In this document: piece after piece, positions 47,491 through 59,690 of the stretch
Layout: each line of letters begins with the position of its first letter
How positions within the stretch are numbered: the first letter of the stretch is position 1
Origin: Lojkania enalia
Taxonomy: Eukaryota > Ascomycota > Dothideomycetes > Pleosporales
DNA length: 64,000 nucleotides
Assembly: GCA_010094045.1 (NCBI GenBank)
Contig: ML986609.1
Span: 236,689 to 300,688 of the forward strand
Direction: 5' to 3'
Made by a program: the position numbers and the translations under genes
Notes under the pieces: model-generated
Database searches by the model: none
Seen by the model: only the letters and a program-made list of their open reading frames with translations
Told to the model about the DNA's origin: nothing

Positions 47491-49344
47491 ATATACCTTA
47501 TAAGTAAGCGGCCTATATAAGTAAGCGGTCCACCCTATTAACTTTTTTAACCTTTATATATATATAGCTTAACAACTAAGTAATATAATAGTAATTTACA
47601 ACTTACGCAATTATTCTATAGAAACTTCTATATCTTTCTAGTATATATAAGAATTATATCTAGTTTTACCGTAGCAGTTATAGCATGCTTTATACTATCC
47701 GCTTATATCTAATCGCATCCTAAATTAGCGTATTATAGCCCGAGTTTCCTTCTTATTATCCTTTTTAGCAATAATTATCTCTTCTTATACTTTTATTAGG
47801 GTCTCTTACACTTAAATCTACCTTTTTTTCTACTATTTCTATTTTATTACTACTTTATTCACTTTTTAAAGGCTGACAATTTTATTATATATTAATCCGA
47901 TCTGATATATTACTTTTATAGAGCCTTTCTTAAGCTGATTTAGCTTCTTAATAATAGAAGCTAGCGAAGAACTTATATCCCTTTAAATCCGATTATAAAT
48001 TAATATTAATTAAGCTTCTAGCTCGTATATATTACTTAATATTTTTACTTTCTATAGGGTATTATCTTATACTAGTAGTATTAGCGTACGAAGTTTTATA
48101 TTAAGCTTTAAAAGTACTACTTCTAGATTAAATAAGACTAGACTAGCTCCTTAAAAGCTTATATAAATATTATCCTTTATAATTAATATATTAAAAGTAG
48201 CTTTAAAGGCTAAAAAGAACTTAAGTTTTATAATATAGTTAATATAATTATATACTAAGACTAAGATCTAATTTTTATATATACGCTTTAATAGTAAGAA
48301 ATAGCCTATATCTAGTAGCTGTAATAGGTATAATAAATAAGCTGGTATATAGAGTAGAATAATACTCTATTCCTCGTAGAATTTCTGGAAATTAAGTAAG
48401 TTATAGCTGTTATAGCTATTAAAGATTAGTAGTCGACGCGTGTCTACTATACGATCCCTTATCTACCTATAAAAATACTTTAACTACTTAATACCGAGTT
48501 TATTTATTGTCTAGCCGTTCTTACTAACTATAATAGTCTAGTTTTTAGATATATCGTCGCCTTCGTACTAGGCAGAGAGATAGTAGTAGCTAGTAATAAT
48601 AATAAAGGGTAGAAGCGCCTAGCTAGTAGTATTAATCCCCTAAATTACTAAAATCTATTTATAATTATCTAATTAAATTGCTTTTAGTCGATTATATCTC
48701 TCTATATCTATAATAACTAGTTATAAAAAGATAACGCTTATTTAAAAGCTAGATTCGTCGAAGTTATATATATCCTTATCTATAATACTATACTTCTTCT
48801 TAATATGCTATATAAACTTAAACCAGCCTTTAATTACCTTAAAATCTTCGTATAGAGCTTTCTAGCAATTATAAGGCCGATTTAGGCGTGTCTTAAACTT
48901 AGAAGTATATCTAATAAAGTTCCTAGGCTAATATATACTAATCTAGCCTATACTACACTTAGTAAGTAAGCTATTAGCTATATCTTATATAGTAGCTAAG
49001 GTAGGCGTAAATCCTTATAAATCTAGGTTAAGTATATATTAGATAATAACCTCCTCTTTAGGTTTTGTCAGTCTCTTCGAGTTAGGCTTATAATTATACT
49101 ATAAGTAGATTCTAATATATTATTAGTATATAGTTATTTAAATCGTACTAAATATTAAAGCAGCGCGTCTTTTACTATTTATTTAGCTTCTTTTAGTAGC
49201 TAAAAGGGCTAGGTTTACTTAATTCTCGTTTTAGGCTATATTCTTATTATTTCGTCGTTATATTATTATTAAAAGCTTAGGTGTCGTGTTTTAGTAATAG
49301 GGTAGACTACTCGCTTATATAAGCCGCTCGCTTATAAGGTATAT
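47491..49344 (-). mobile_element. Pogo-E: complete Fot1/pogo-like DNA transposon
   Basis: 1,854 bp with inverted ends (ATATACCTTATAAG) that each contain two TAAGCGGC/AAGCGGTC-type motifs, flanked by TA (47,489-47,490 and 49,345-49,346). On the minus strand near 48,750-48,785 the frame reads DKDIYNFDESSF, so the first catalytic Asp block survives. Stops elsewhere inactivate it. Confidence 0.8.
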
Positions 49345-52300
49345 TATATTTCTAATAGAAATTTAAACTAGCGTTTAGAAATATTAATAAAGTATAAATA
49401 GTAGAAAATAGACTTTATAATCTAGTTTAACTAGAATCTATTACCTTATATATATTAAGTTTTTAATAGCTCTTAAATAAAGTTATATAAGACAATTATA
49501 ATATAATAGTAAAGTTTTATAAAGAATTAAAAATAGAAATAAGACGGGTAATAATATATATAGAATAATCTTAAGATCTAGTATTATACTTTTAACTAGT
49601 AAAAAGAATTAATAATAAACTATACTAGTTTAAAAATAAGAAAAAATAAGTATACTATTAAAGAGTATACTTTTTAATAAAAGCTACTAATACGGGTAGG
49701 CCTATAAATCTAATTACTACTAGAGAAAAGAAGTCTAAACTATAGGCAACTTTAGAAAAGAAGATTTAGAAGAAAGATATTAAATACTATAATTATTAGA
49801 AACTAGAATATATAGTAAAAGAATATTAAAGTAAAAAGAAAGAAAAGAAAAACTAACCTATAGAAGATAAACTATAGAAAGTAGATAAAGAAAAACTAGT
49901 CGTAACTATAGAATATAGAACTCTATATTAGTCCTTCTATAATAAAAACAAGTGTTAAATATACTAATAACTTAAAGAAGTTATAGAATATTAGCTTTAG
50001 AAGAAAATATAACTTATAGTAATATAGAAATATATAAAAAGATAGCTAAAAGAAGTTTAGAAAGAATTAGATAAGAATAAAAAAATAAACACTTTATTAT
50101 AAATAGAAGAAGCTATTATTAAAGTACTAATATCTAAACTAGTATTTAGAGTATATTCTATATATTAATAAAGAATAATCGAGTATAAATAGAGAATACC
50201 AGCTCCTATAACTACCTTATAAGAGGAACTACCTATAAGATTCTATAATAAAAATAGGCTAAAATAAGATATTGTCGATATTTATAAAGAATAGTAAAAT
50301 ATCTATCTTAGAAAGATCTATTTCTTATACTTCTAAAAATAGATAGAAATAATTAAAGTAGTAGAAGAATATTTTAATATAATAGATTAGGATAAGGCTG
50401 TATATATAATATAAAAAGTAGTAGTCTTCTTATAAAGTAAAGTACTAGTAAAATACGAGGTACTAAAGGTATTATAATATAAATAAGAATAGAACTACTA
50501 GGTTAAAAAAGATAATAACTCTTATATAAACTAATACTATCTAGTATATTTTAAGATAGTATAGATATCGTATATTAAACGATAATATAAGGCCTACTAA
50601 AAAAGAAAAGAAAATATAGGTATATAGCTAAGACGACTAAATAAAGATAAGGTACTAAGAAACCCTATAAAATAAGAAGTTATAATAGGATAGGAAGTTA
50701 TAAAATAAATTTAAAACTATATAATACTTAAATTTAAACTTCTACTATCTAAAGTATATATTAGAGGAAGATTATAGTATAACTATTTAGAATAGAAATG
50801 CCTAAAATATATATCTATAAAAGAAGTAGTAGTCTACTAACTTAAGATAACTTAACTATATAGAAATATAGGAGAATACTATTTTATAATACTAGGATAA
50901 TATTACAGCTATAAAGTATATATACTTATTAATAGTAGAGTAATAAAGAATTTTATAGCTAGTAACTATATTACTAGAAAAGAAATACCTATAATACAAC
51001 TAGAACAACCCTATATAATCTAAATTATAGAGGGAAAAGATTTTTAGAAGAAAGTTATATATACTATAAAACTAGGAGAGTTTAAAATTCTAGAAACAAC
51101 CTAATAAAAATAGATATTCTAAATTATAGAAATTACCAATTATAATATTATCTTAGAGATTCTATAGCTAAGAAAGGAAAACTTTTAGATAAACTAGTAA
51201 ACGGGACGAATTATTCTTAAAAACTCTAGCTAGCTAGTTAAAGAACAACTTATTATAATAGTAAAGGAAGTAGTAAAAGAATTATTTCTAATAGGAAATG
51301 TATTATATAGTATATCTAAAGAATATTAATACTTAATAAAATAATTTAAAAAACTACTATAATACCTATTTAAATATAGAGAATATAATTATAAAATTAA
51401 ACTATACCTAGAAAAAGAACCTAGATATAGACTAGTATATAGCCTAATATTAAGGGAAGTAGAAGCTCTAGAATAATATATAGATAAGTACCTGAAAAAA
51501 GGAATAATCTAAGAATTAAGTTTACTAGTAGTATACCCTATACTCTTTATAGATAAGAAAGAAATAATAGACCTATAAATATACGTTAATTATTATACTC
51601 TAAATAATATTACTATTAAAGACTAATATCCTTTACTACTTATCTAGAACTTAAAAGACTAATTAAGAGAAGCTACTATCTTTATAAAATTAGATATCTA
51701 GAATATATACTACTAGATCTATATTAAAGAAGAAGATAAATAGAAAATAGTATTTAGGATAAAAAAGGGACTTTTTAAATACTTAGTTATACTATTTAAA
51801 CTTATTAATATATTAGCTACTTTCTAAAAACGAATTAATAAGATATTAAAACTATACCTTAAATAATTCTATATAGCCTATTTAGACAATATTCTTATAT
51901 ATTTAAAAATAAAATAAGAATATAAGAAATATATTAAATAAGTATTATATATACTATAAATAGTAAAATTATACCTTAAAATAAGAAAATATAAATTCTA
52001 TACTATATAAATAGACTATTAAGGATTTATTATTAAATTAGAACAACTATAAATAAATTTAAATAAATTAATAGTAATTAGAAACTAGCTAACCCTAATA
52101 TTAGTTAAAGATATCTAATCTTTTATAAGATTTTATAACTTCTATTAAACCTTTATAAATAATTAAAGTAATATAACTATACCCTTAACTTAACTATTAA
52201 AAAAAATATTACTTTTATATAGGGAAATAAATAAGAAAAGGCCTTCTAAGAAGTTAAGAAATAATTTTAATAAGAACTAGTACTAAAACTCTATAACTTA

Positions 52301-55218
52301 GAAAAGAAAGCTCTTATAGAAACTAATATATTAGGAATAAGAATAGCTAGAATTCTTATATAAGTCTATAATAGAAAATAATATCTAGTAGTATACTATT
52401 TATAAAAACTTATACTAGTAGAGATAAATTATAATATATATAACTAAGAACTTCTAGCTATTATAATATACTTTAAAGAATAGCGTATATACTTATAAGA
52501 AGTAAAATAGTAAACTAAAGTTTATTATAATTATAAGAATTTTACTACCTTTCTTACTACTAAAACTCTTACCCCTAGATAGGTTAGATAGTTATAAGAA
52601 CTAGCTATATTCAACTTTAAGATTATCTATATTAGTAGAAAATAAAACTAAAGAGTAGATATATTAAGTAGAATACTAGAATATAAGTAAGAAAAAGGAA
52701 CTATAGCTATACTACTAAAAATATAGTAAGATAGAAGTATAGTATATAATTATCTAAGATTTATAGTAATAACTATTATTAAAAAAGTAAGCTAGATAAT
52801 ACTAATTAGGTTAGTAATAGATAGAATACCTAAAGAACTTTAAGAATAAGAATTAGAATAGATAGATAGACTACTATACGTCTATAATTAAATCTATATA
52901 CTAGTTAAAGTTAGAAAAGAATTTATTAGGTAATTCTATAAAACTTCTACTTATAGATACTAAGAAATAGAGAAAATACTAGAACGAATCCTTAGAGGAT
53001 TCTACTTTTCTAAAGTAAGGAAATAGGTAAAAAATATATTACGAGAATATATAGACTGCTAATAGAATAAATTTAATAGATATATACTTTATAAACTATT
53101 ATACAACCTAAAAATACTAACTAAACTATAAATAGAAGTTACTATAGACTTTATTATTAAGCTATTAAAGTTAAAAGACTACCCTAAAAGAGAAATATAT
53201 AACTCTATTATAATAATTATAGATAGACTTATAAAATATACTTACTTTATCCCTTATAATAAAATATTATTAGTAGAATAGATTGCGAATATCTTTCTAA
53301 AGTAGATTATTATATAATATAGAGTACTATAGAAAATAATTATAGATTAAGATACTAAGTTTACTTTAAAATTTTAGCAAATAATTATAAACTTACTAGA
53401 AATTAAATATAAGATATTTATAGTATTTTACTTATAAATAGATAGATAGATAAAATAAATAAACTAAATAGTAGAATAATATCTATAGTACTACTTTAAC
53501 TATAGATAAAATAATTAGATAATATTACTACTAATAGTATAACTTATATATAATAGTACTATATATAATATAACTAGAGTATTACTATTTATAGTAAACT
53601 ATAGGTATAAACTAAAAACTTATAACACCCTAATTAAAATAGTATTATAAATACTCTAGATATAGGAATAAGTCGAGATTATTTAATAAACGTAAGAATT
53701 ACTAAAGAAAGACCTCTAGTTTCTATAATATATTATAAAGAAATACTATAATAAGAAATATAAATAAGTACCTTACTTTAAAAAGAGAGAAAAAGTTTAA
53801 CTACTATAATAAAATATTTAAAGTAAATAACTAAGTAGTAAACTAGATTATACTAAAATTAGACTATATAAGATTAAGGAATAAATATTACCCGTAAACT
53901 ATTAACTTAAATTATTTACAACTATAAAAATCTACCTAATCTTCTATATTATATTTATAGAAAAGGTATCTTAAAATACTAAACTAGTAGTATATAATAT
54001 AGATATATATAGAGAAGACTAGAAATAGGAAGTTAAGAAAATAATAAAGTATAAGATATAGAATAGTAAATAATACTATCTAATTAAATGGTTAGAAATA
54101 GATAAATATAGGAACCTATAGAATAATACTTAGAAACTAGAAGAAAATCTTAGCCTTATAGTATTATAAATATATTATAAAACCTAAATTTATAAAGAAA
54201 ATCTAGAGATAGAGTAGTAGGATTAAATAATATTAGCTATATTATAAGAAGCAACTCCGCTTTAGAAAGGAGACCTACTTTATAATCTACTTCTTTCTCT
54301 TCTTTAAGCTGCTTCTATATATATTTATAGCCCTCTATCTACCTATACTTTACTTATTTATAAATCTTCTAGAGACGCTGAATCTTTATATAAGCTACTA
54401 CCACCTTATTAAAAAGTTGTTCTAACTCGTCTTAGGTTAAATAAATCTCCTCCTCTAGTTTTATAACCTTAGTATTCTACTTTACTACTAGAAAGAATTA
54501 GGAATAAACTAGTATTACGGGACTATAATATATAAGTAATCTAAGTATCGCAATCCGCATTATATAATAAATATATACTAGTATAAAGGTACTCTAAATA
54601 ATATAACTTTTTAGGTATTTTCTTCTTATCTATCTTATAAGTTAACTCTTTATAAGAATATTAGAAATAAGGTATAATAATCTCGCCTAAATAGTCTATA
54701 TAATTAGTATAATAGTATCTATCTAGGGTTAAATAATAAAGGGGAGGTATTAGAAATATATATAATCTTAGTAAAGATAGTATACTAACCCTACTATATA
54801 CTAGATTAGGATAGGAAAACTCTTAAGCTGAAAACTTAGAGGAGAAAAATAGTATTATAGATACCCCTACGAAAATTCCTATACTAGACTTAATCGAGAT
54901 CTAGAACTTTATATAACTAGAAAAATAAAACTAATATAAGATATATAACGCGCTTAATAGTTTAGTTAACTAAGTAACTAAGTATATTTAGTTGCTTATA
55001 TAGCTAAGTAACTAAATAAGAAGAATAGTAAGGGAATTAAATTATATTTAATAATCTTACAACTCTAACCTTTATAACTCTTTATAGTTAATTTAAATAT
55101 CTTTTATATACTCTACTTATATAATTCTATTATAAGTCTATAAGAATAATTCTCTGTAGTATATAATTACTCTTAGTTATTACCCTATCCTATATCTAGC
55201 TAATTAGAAGCTATTATA
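49345..55218 (+). mobile_element. Gypsy-1 copy A: Ty3/Gypsy with chromodomain, lacking its 5' end
   Basis: Plus-strand order is canonical. A Gag zinc-knuckle relic lies at 49,780-49,830 (KYYNY-KLEYIVKEY, Cys and His now Tyr). Reverse transcriptase runs over about 51,400-52,000, with AYLDNILIY at 51,876-51,899, the second catalytic Asp changed to Asn. Integrase at about 53,130-53,420 has IIIIIDRLIKYTYFIPY and DTKFTLKF. A chromodomain at about 54,060-54,130 has YYLIKWLEIDKY. A polypurine tract and 366-bp 3' LTR follow. Stops are dense. The 5' LTR and first part of gag are absent; the copy starts at the Pogo-E boundary. Confidence 0.85.
54853..55218 (+). repeat. Gypsy-1 copy A 3' LTR
   Basis: 366 bp, starting TATTATAG (RIP form of TGTTATGG) and ending CTATTATA (RIP form of CCGTTACA). 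It aligns with 32,567-32,908 and with the copies at 56,595 (inverted) and 57,199. Confidence 0.8.
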
Positions 55219-56927
55219 AGTAGCTTCTTCTATTTATAACGGGGTATTTATTTTTTTATCCTTATCTAATTCTTCTTAAACTTCTTCTAGCTACCTTTTT
55301 ATACGTTTCTATATTACTATAAGTTGTATTTTTTTTAAAGCTAATATCCTATAGTTTCTTTAAATTATTAGTATATTTAATACTTATCTTTATTATAGAA
55401 GAACTAATATAGAGTTCTATATTCTATAGTTACGGCTAGTTTTTCTTTGCCTACTTCCTGCGGTTTATCTTTTATAAGCTAGTTTTTCTTTTCTTTCTTT
55501 TTACTTCGATATTTCTTTATTATATATTCTAGTTTCTAATAATTATAGTATTTAATATCTTTCTTCTAAGTCTTCTTTTCTTAAGTTACCTATAGCTTAG
55601 GTTTCTTTTCTCTAATAGTATTTAAATTTATAGGTCCGCCTGTATTAGTAGTTTTTACTAAAAAGTATATTCTTTAATAGTATACTTATCTTTTCTTATT
55701 TTTAAACTAATATAGTTTATTATTAATTCTTTTTACTAGTTAAAAATATAATACTAGGTTTTAAGGTTATTCTATATATATTATTACCCTTCTTATTTCT
55801 ATTTTTAATCTTCTATAGAACTTTACTATTATACTATAGTCGTTTTATATAACTTTATTTAAGAGCTGTTAAAAACTTAATATATATAAGATAATAAATT
55901 CTAGTTAAACTAGGTTGTAAAATTTATCTTCTACTACTCGTACTTTATTAATATCTCTAAATACTAGTTTAAATTTCTATTAGAAGTATACTAGGCTTAT
56001 AAATATTATCTTAATTTTACTTTTCTAGTATTCTTCTATATAGTTCTTAAAATCTATTAGAAAGGACTAGAACTAGTTAAGTAGTTTACCTATTAAATAG
56101 GCTCCTATAAATAGTACTTTCTTATTTTTATATTAGATAATATCTAGATTAGTATTAATATAAATTCTTACTACTACTAATAATTTTTTAAATTTAGACC
56201 TAGTTCTATTAAATTTATTACTAATAATATATTATTAGTAATACTCTTTTAACTTATTTAAGTTTCTAGATAATTCCTATAAGTTCTATTCCTTATTTAC
56301 TATTAACTATTCCTTATATTTCTTTAAGACTTTTAAAAAAGCTATTTTAAGTTTCCTTTAAGCTTTTTATCTATTTATCTACTAGAACTAGTTATTTCTA
56401 TTATTATATTAATTTATTCTATATTCTTATAAATATAGTTATTATACCTACCTCTAAAGAGGTAGCCTTACTAGCTAATCCTAATATTCTACTTACGTAA
56501 GTTTCCTATATTACTTACTAAAAGTATTTCTTTTCTTATAACTAGAGTAGTTTAACTAATCTTACTTCTTCTAACCTTATAAAGGTAGTTAAAGTATAAC
56601 TACCTCTAATTAGCTAGATATAAAATAGGGTAATAACTAAAAGTAATTATATACTATAGAGGATTATTTTTATAGGCTTATAATAGAAATATATAAGTAG
56701 AATATATAAAGAATATTTAAGTTAACTATAAAGAATTATAAAGATTAGAGTTATAAGATTATTAAATATAATTTAGTTCTCTTAATATTTCTTCTTACTT
56801 AGTTACTTAGTTAACTAAGCTACTAAATATATTATATATCTTATATTAACCTTATTTTTCTAGCTATATAGAGTCTTAGATCTTATTTAGGTCTAATATA
56901 AGGATTCTTATAAGGGTATTTATAATA
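55219..56927 (-). mobile_element. Gypsy-1 copy B: inverted 5' LTR plus gag fragment
   Basis: Reverse complement of 57,199 to about 58,900 of copy C: the 5' LTR at 56,595-56,927, then the gag leader and gag down to about 55,225, where it is cut at the LTR of copy A. RIP-mutated, no open frame. Confidence 0.75.
56595..56927 (-). repeat. Gypsy-1 copy B 5' LTR
   Basis: About 333 bp in inverted orientation, recognisable by TATAACTACCTCTAATTAGC at its left end (complement of the LTR end) and GGGTATTTATAATA at its right end. Confidence 0.75.
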
Positions 56928-57198
56928 CTTCTATACTTATACTACCCTTACTATAATACTTAAACTAGCTACTAGTAATAATTATTAACTACTAGCTAGA
57001 ATATAACTAACTTATTTTAACTGTAATAGAAGAAGGTTTTACTAACCCAGCTAGCCTATATAATAGTATAGACTTAGCTTCTATAAAAACCTATATAATA
57101 TAGATATATCTATTTTTTATATAATATTTTAATATTTATATATAATATATAGTAATAGAGTTAACTATTTAAAGTATAATTAACTAACTATATATAAG
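56928..57198 (+). repeat. Gypsy-2 LTR fragment between head-to-head Gypsy-1 copies
   Basis: About 271 bp matching the reverse complement of the 303-bp Gypsy-2 LTR, missing a few bases at both ends. It lies exactly between the two 5' LTRs of Gypsy-1 copies B and C. It is a solo or truncated LTR with no internal sequence. Confidence 0.7.
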
Positions 57199-57564
57199 TA
57201 TTACGGATACTCTTATAGAAATCCCTATATTAGACCTAATTAAGATCTAAAACTCTATATAACTAGAAGAATAAGGTTAATATAAAATATATAATACGTT
57301 TAGTAGCTTAGTTAACTAAATAACTAAGTATACTTAGTCGCTTAAATAGCTAAATAACTAAGTAGGAAGAATAGTAAGAGAACTAAATTATATTTAATAA
57401 TCTTACAACTCTAACCTTTATAACTTTTTATAGTTAACTTAAATATCTTTTATATACTCTACTTATATACTTCTATTATAAGCCTATAAGAATAATTCTC
57501 TATAGTATATAATTACTCTTAGTTATTACCCTATCTTATACCTAGTTAATTAGAGGCTGTTATA
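57199..57564 (+). repeat. Gypsy-1 copy C 5' LTR
   Basis: 366 bp, starting TATTACGGATAC and ending GCTGTTATA. Same length as the 3' LTR of copy A. Confidence 0.8.
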
Positions 57565-59690
57565 CTTTAACTACCCTTATAAAGCTAGAAGAAGTAAGAC
57601 TAGTTAGACTACCCTAGTTATAAGAAAAGAAATACCTTTAGTAAGTAATATAGGAAACTTACGTAAGTAGAATATTAGGATTAGCTAGTAAGGCTACCTC
57701 TTTAGAGGTAGATATAACAACTATATTTATAAGAATATAGAACGAATTAATATAATAATAGAAATAACTAGTTCTAGTAGACAAATAGATAAGAAGCCTA
57801 AAGGAGACTTAAAACAGCCTTCTTAAAAGTCTTAAAGGAATATAAGAAATAGTTAATAGTAAGTAAAGAATAGAACTTATAAGAATTATCTAGAAACTTA
57901 AGTAAGTTAAAAGAGTACTACTAATAATATATTATTAGTAATAAATTAAGTTAGTACTATTTAATAAGTTTAACGGAACTAGATTTAAATTTAAAGAATT
58001 TCTAGTAGTAGTAAAAATTTATATTAATACTAATCTAGATATTATCTAATATAAAAATAAGAAAGTACTATTTATAGGAGCCTACTTAATAGGTAAACTA
58101 CTCGACTAGTTCTAGTCCTTCCTAATAGATTTTAAGAACTATATAGAAGAATACTAGAAAAGTAAAACTAAAGTAATATTTATAAGTCTAATATACTTCT
58201 AATAGAAATTTAAACTAGCGTTTAGAGATATTAATAAAGTATAAGTAGTAGAAGATAGATTTTATAATCTAGTTTAACTAGGATCTATTACCTTATATAT
58301 ATCGAGTTTCTAACAACTCTTAAATAAAGTTGTATAGAACGATTATAGTATAATAGTAAAGTTCTATAGAAGATTAAAAATAGAAATAAGACGGGTAATA
58401 ATATATATAGAATAACCTTAAGATCTAGCGTTATATTTTTAACTAATAAAAAGAATTAATAATAAACTATACTAGTTTAAAAATAAGAAAAGATAAGCGT
58501 ACTACTAAAGAGTATATATTTTAGTAAGAGCTACTAACGTAGGCGGACTTATAGATCTAAGTGCTACTAGAGAAAAGAAGCCTAAGCTATAGGTAACTTA
58601 AGAAAAAAAGACTTAGAAGAAAGATATTAAGTACTATAATTATTAGAAACTAAGATATATAGTAAAAGAATATTAAAGTAAAAAGAAAGAAAAGAAAAAC
58701 TAGCTTATAGAAAATAAATCGCAGGAAGTAGGTAAAGAAAAACTAACTATAACTATAGAATATAGAACCTTATATTAATCCTTCTATAATAAAGATAAGT
58801 ATTAAATATACTAACAACTTAAAGAAGCTATAAGATATTAGCTTTAGAAGAAAATATAACTTATAGTAACGTAGGAACGCATAAAAAGATAGCTAGAAGA
58901 AGTTTAAGAAGAATTAAATAAGGATAAAAAAATAAATACTCTATCGTAAATAGAAGAAGCTACTACTAGAGTATTAATACTTAAACTAGTATTTAAAGTA
59001 TATTTAATATACTAATAAAGAATAATCGAGTATAAATAGAGAACCCCGGCTTCTATAGCTATCCTATAAGAGGAACTACCTATAAGATTCTATAATAAAA
59101 ATAGACTAGAATAAGATATTATTAACGTTTATAAAAAATAGTAAAATACCTACCCTAGAGAGATCTACTTCTTATACTTCTAAAAATAGATAGAAACGAC
59201 GAAAGTAGTAGAAGAATATTTTAATATAATAGATTAGGGTAAGGCTATATATATAGTATAAAAAGTAGTAGCTTTCTTATAAAGTAAAGTACTAGTAAAA
59301 TACTAGATACTAAAGGCATTATAATATAAATAAGAATAGAACTACTAGGTTAGAGAAGATAATAACCCTTATATAAACTAATACTATCTAGTATATTTTA
59401 AGATAGTATAGATATTATATATTAAATAATAATATAAGGCCTACTAAAAAAGAAAAGAAAATATAGGTATATAGCTAAGATAACTAAATAAAGATGAGGT
59501 ACTAGAAAACCCTCTAAAATAAAAAGTTATAATAGAATAGAAAGTTATAAAATAAATCTAAAACTATATAGTATTTAAATTTAAACCTTTACTATCTAAA
59601 GTATATATTAGAAGAAGATTATAATATAACTATCTAGAACGGAAATGCCTAAAATATATATCTATAAAAGAAGTAGTAGCCTATTATAAT
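57199..59690 (+). mobile_element. Gypsy-1 copy C: 5' LTR and gag, truncated before pol
   Basis: A 366-bp 5' LTR (57,199-57,564) is followed by the gag leader, gag and a zinc-knuckle relic at about 58,630-58,675. From 58,190 to 59,690 it parallels copy A (49,350 to about 50,830), with mostly transition differences. It breaks off near 59,690 where an unrelated repeat starts. No open frame. Confidence 0.8.
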
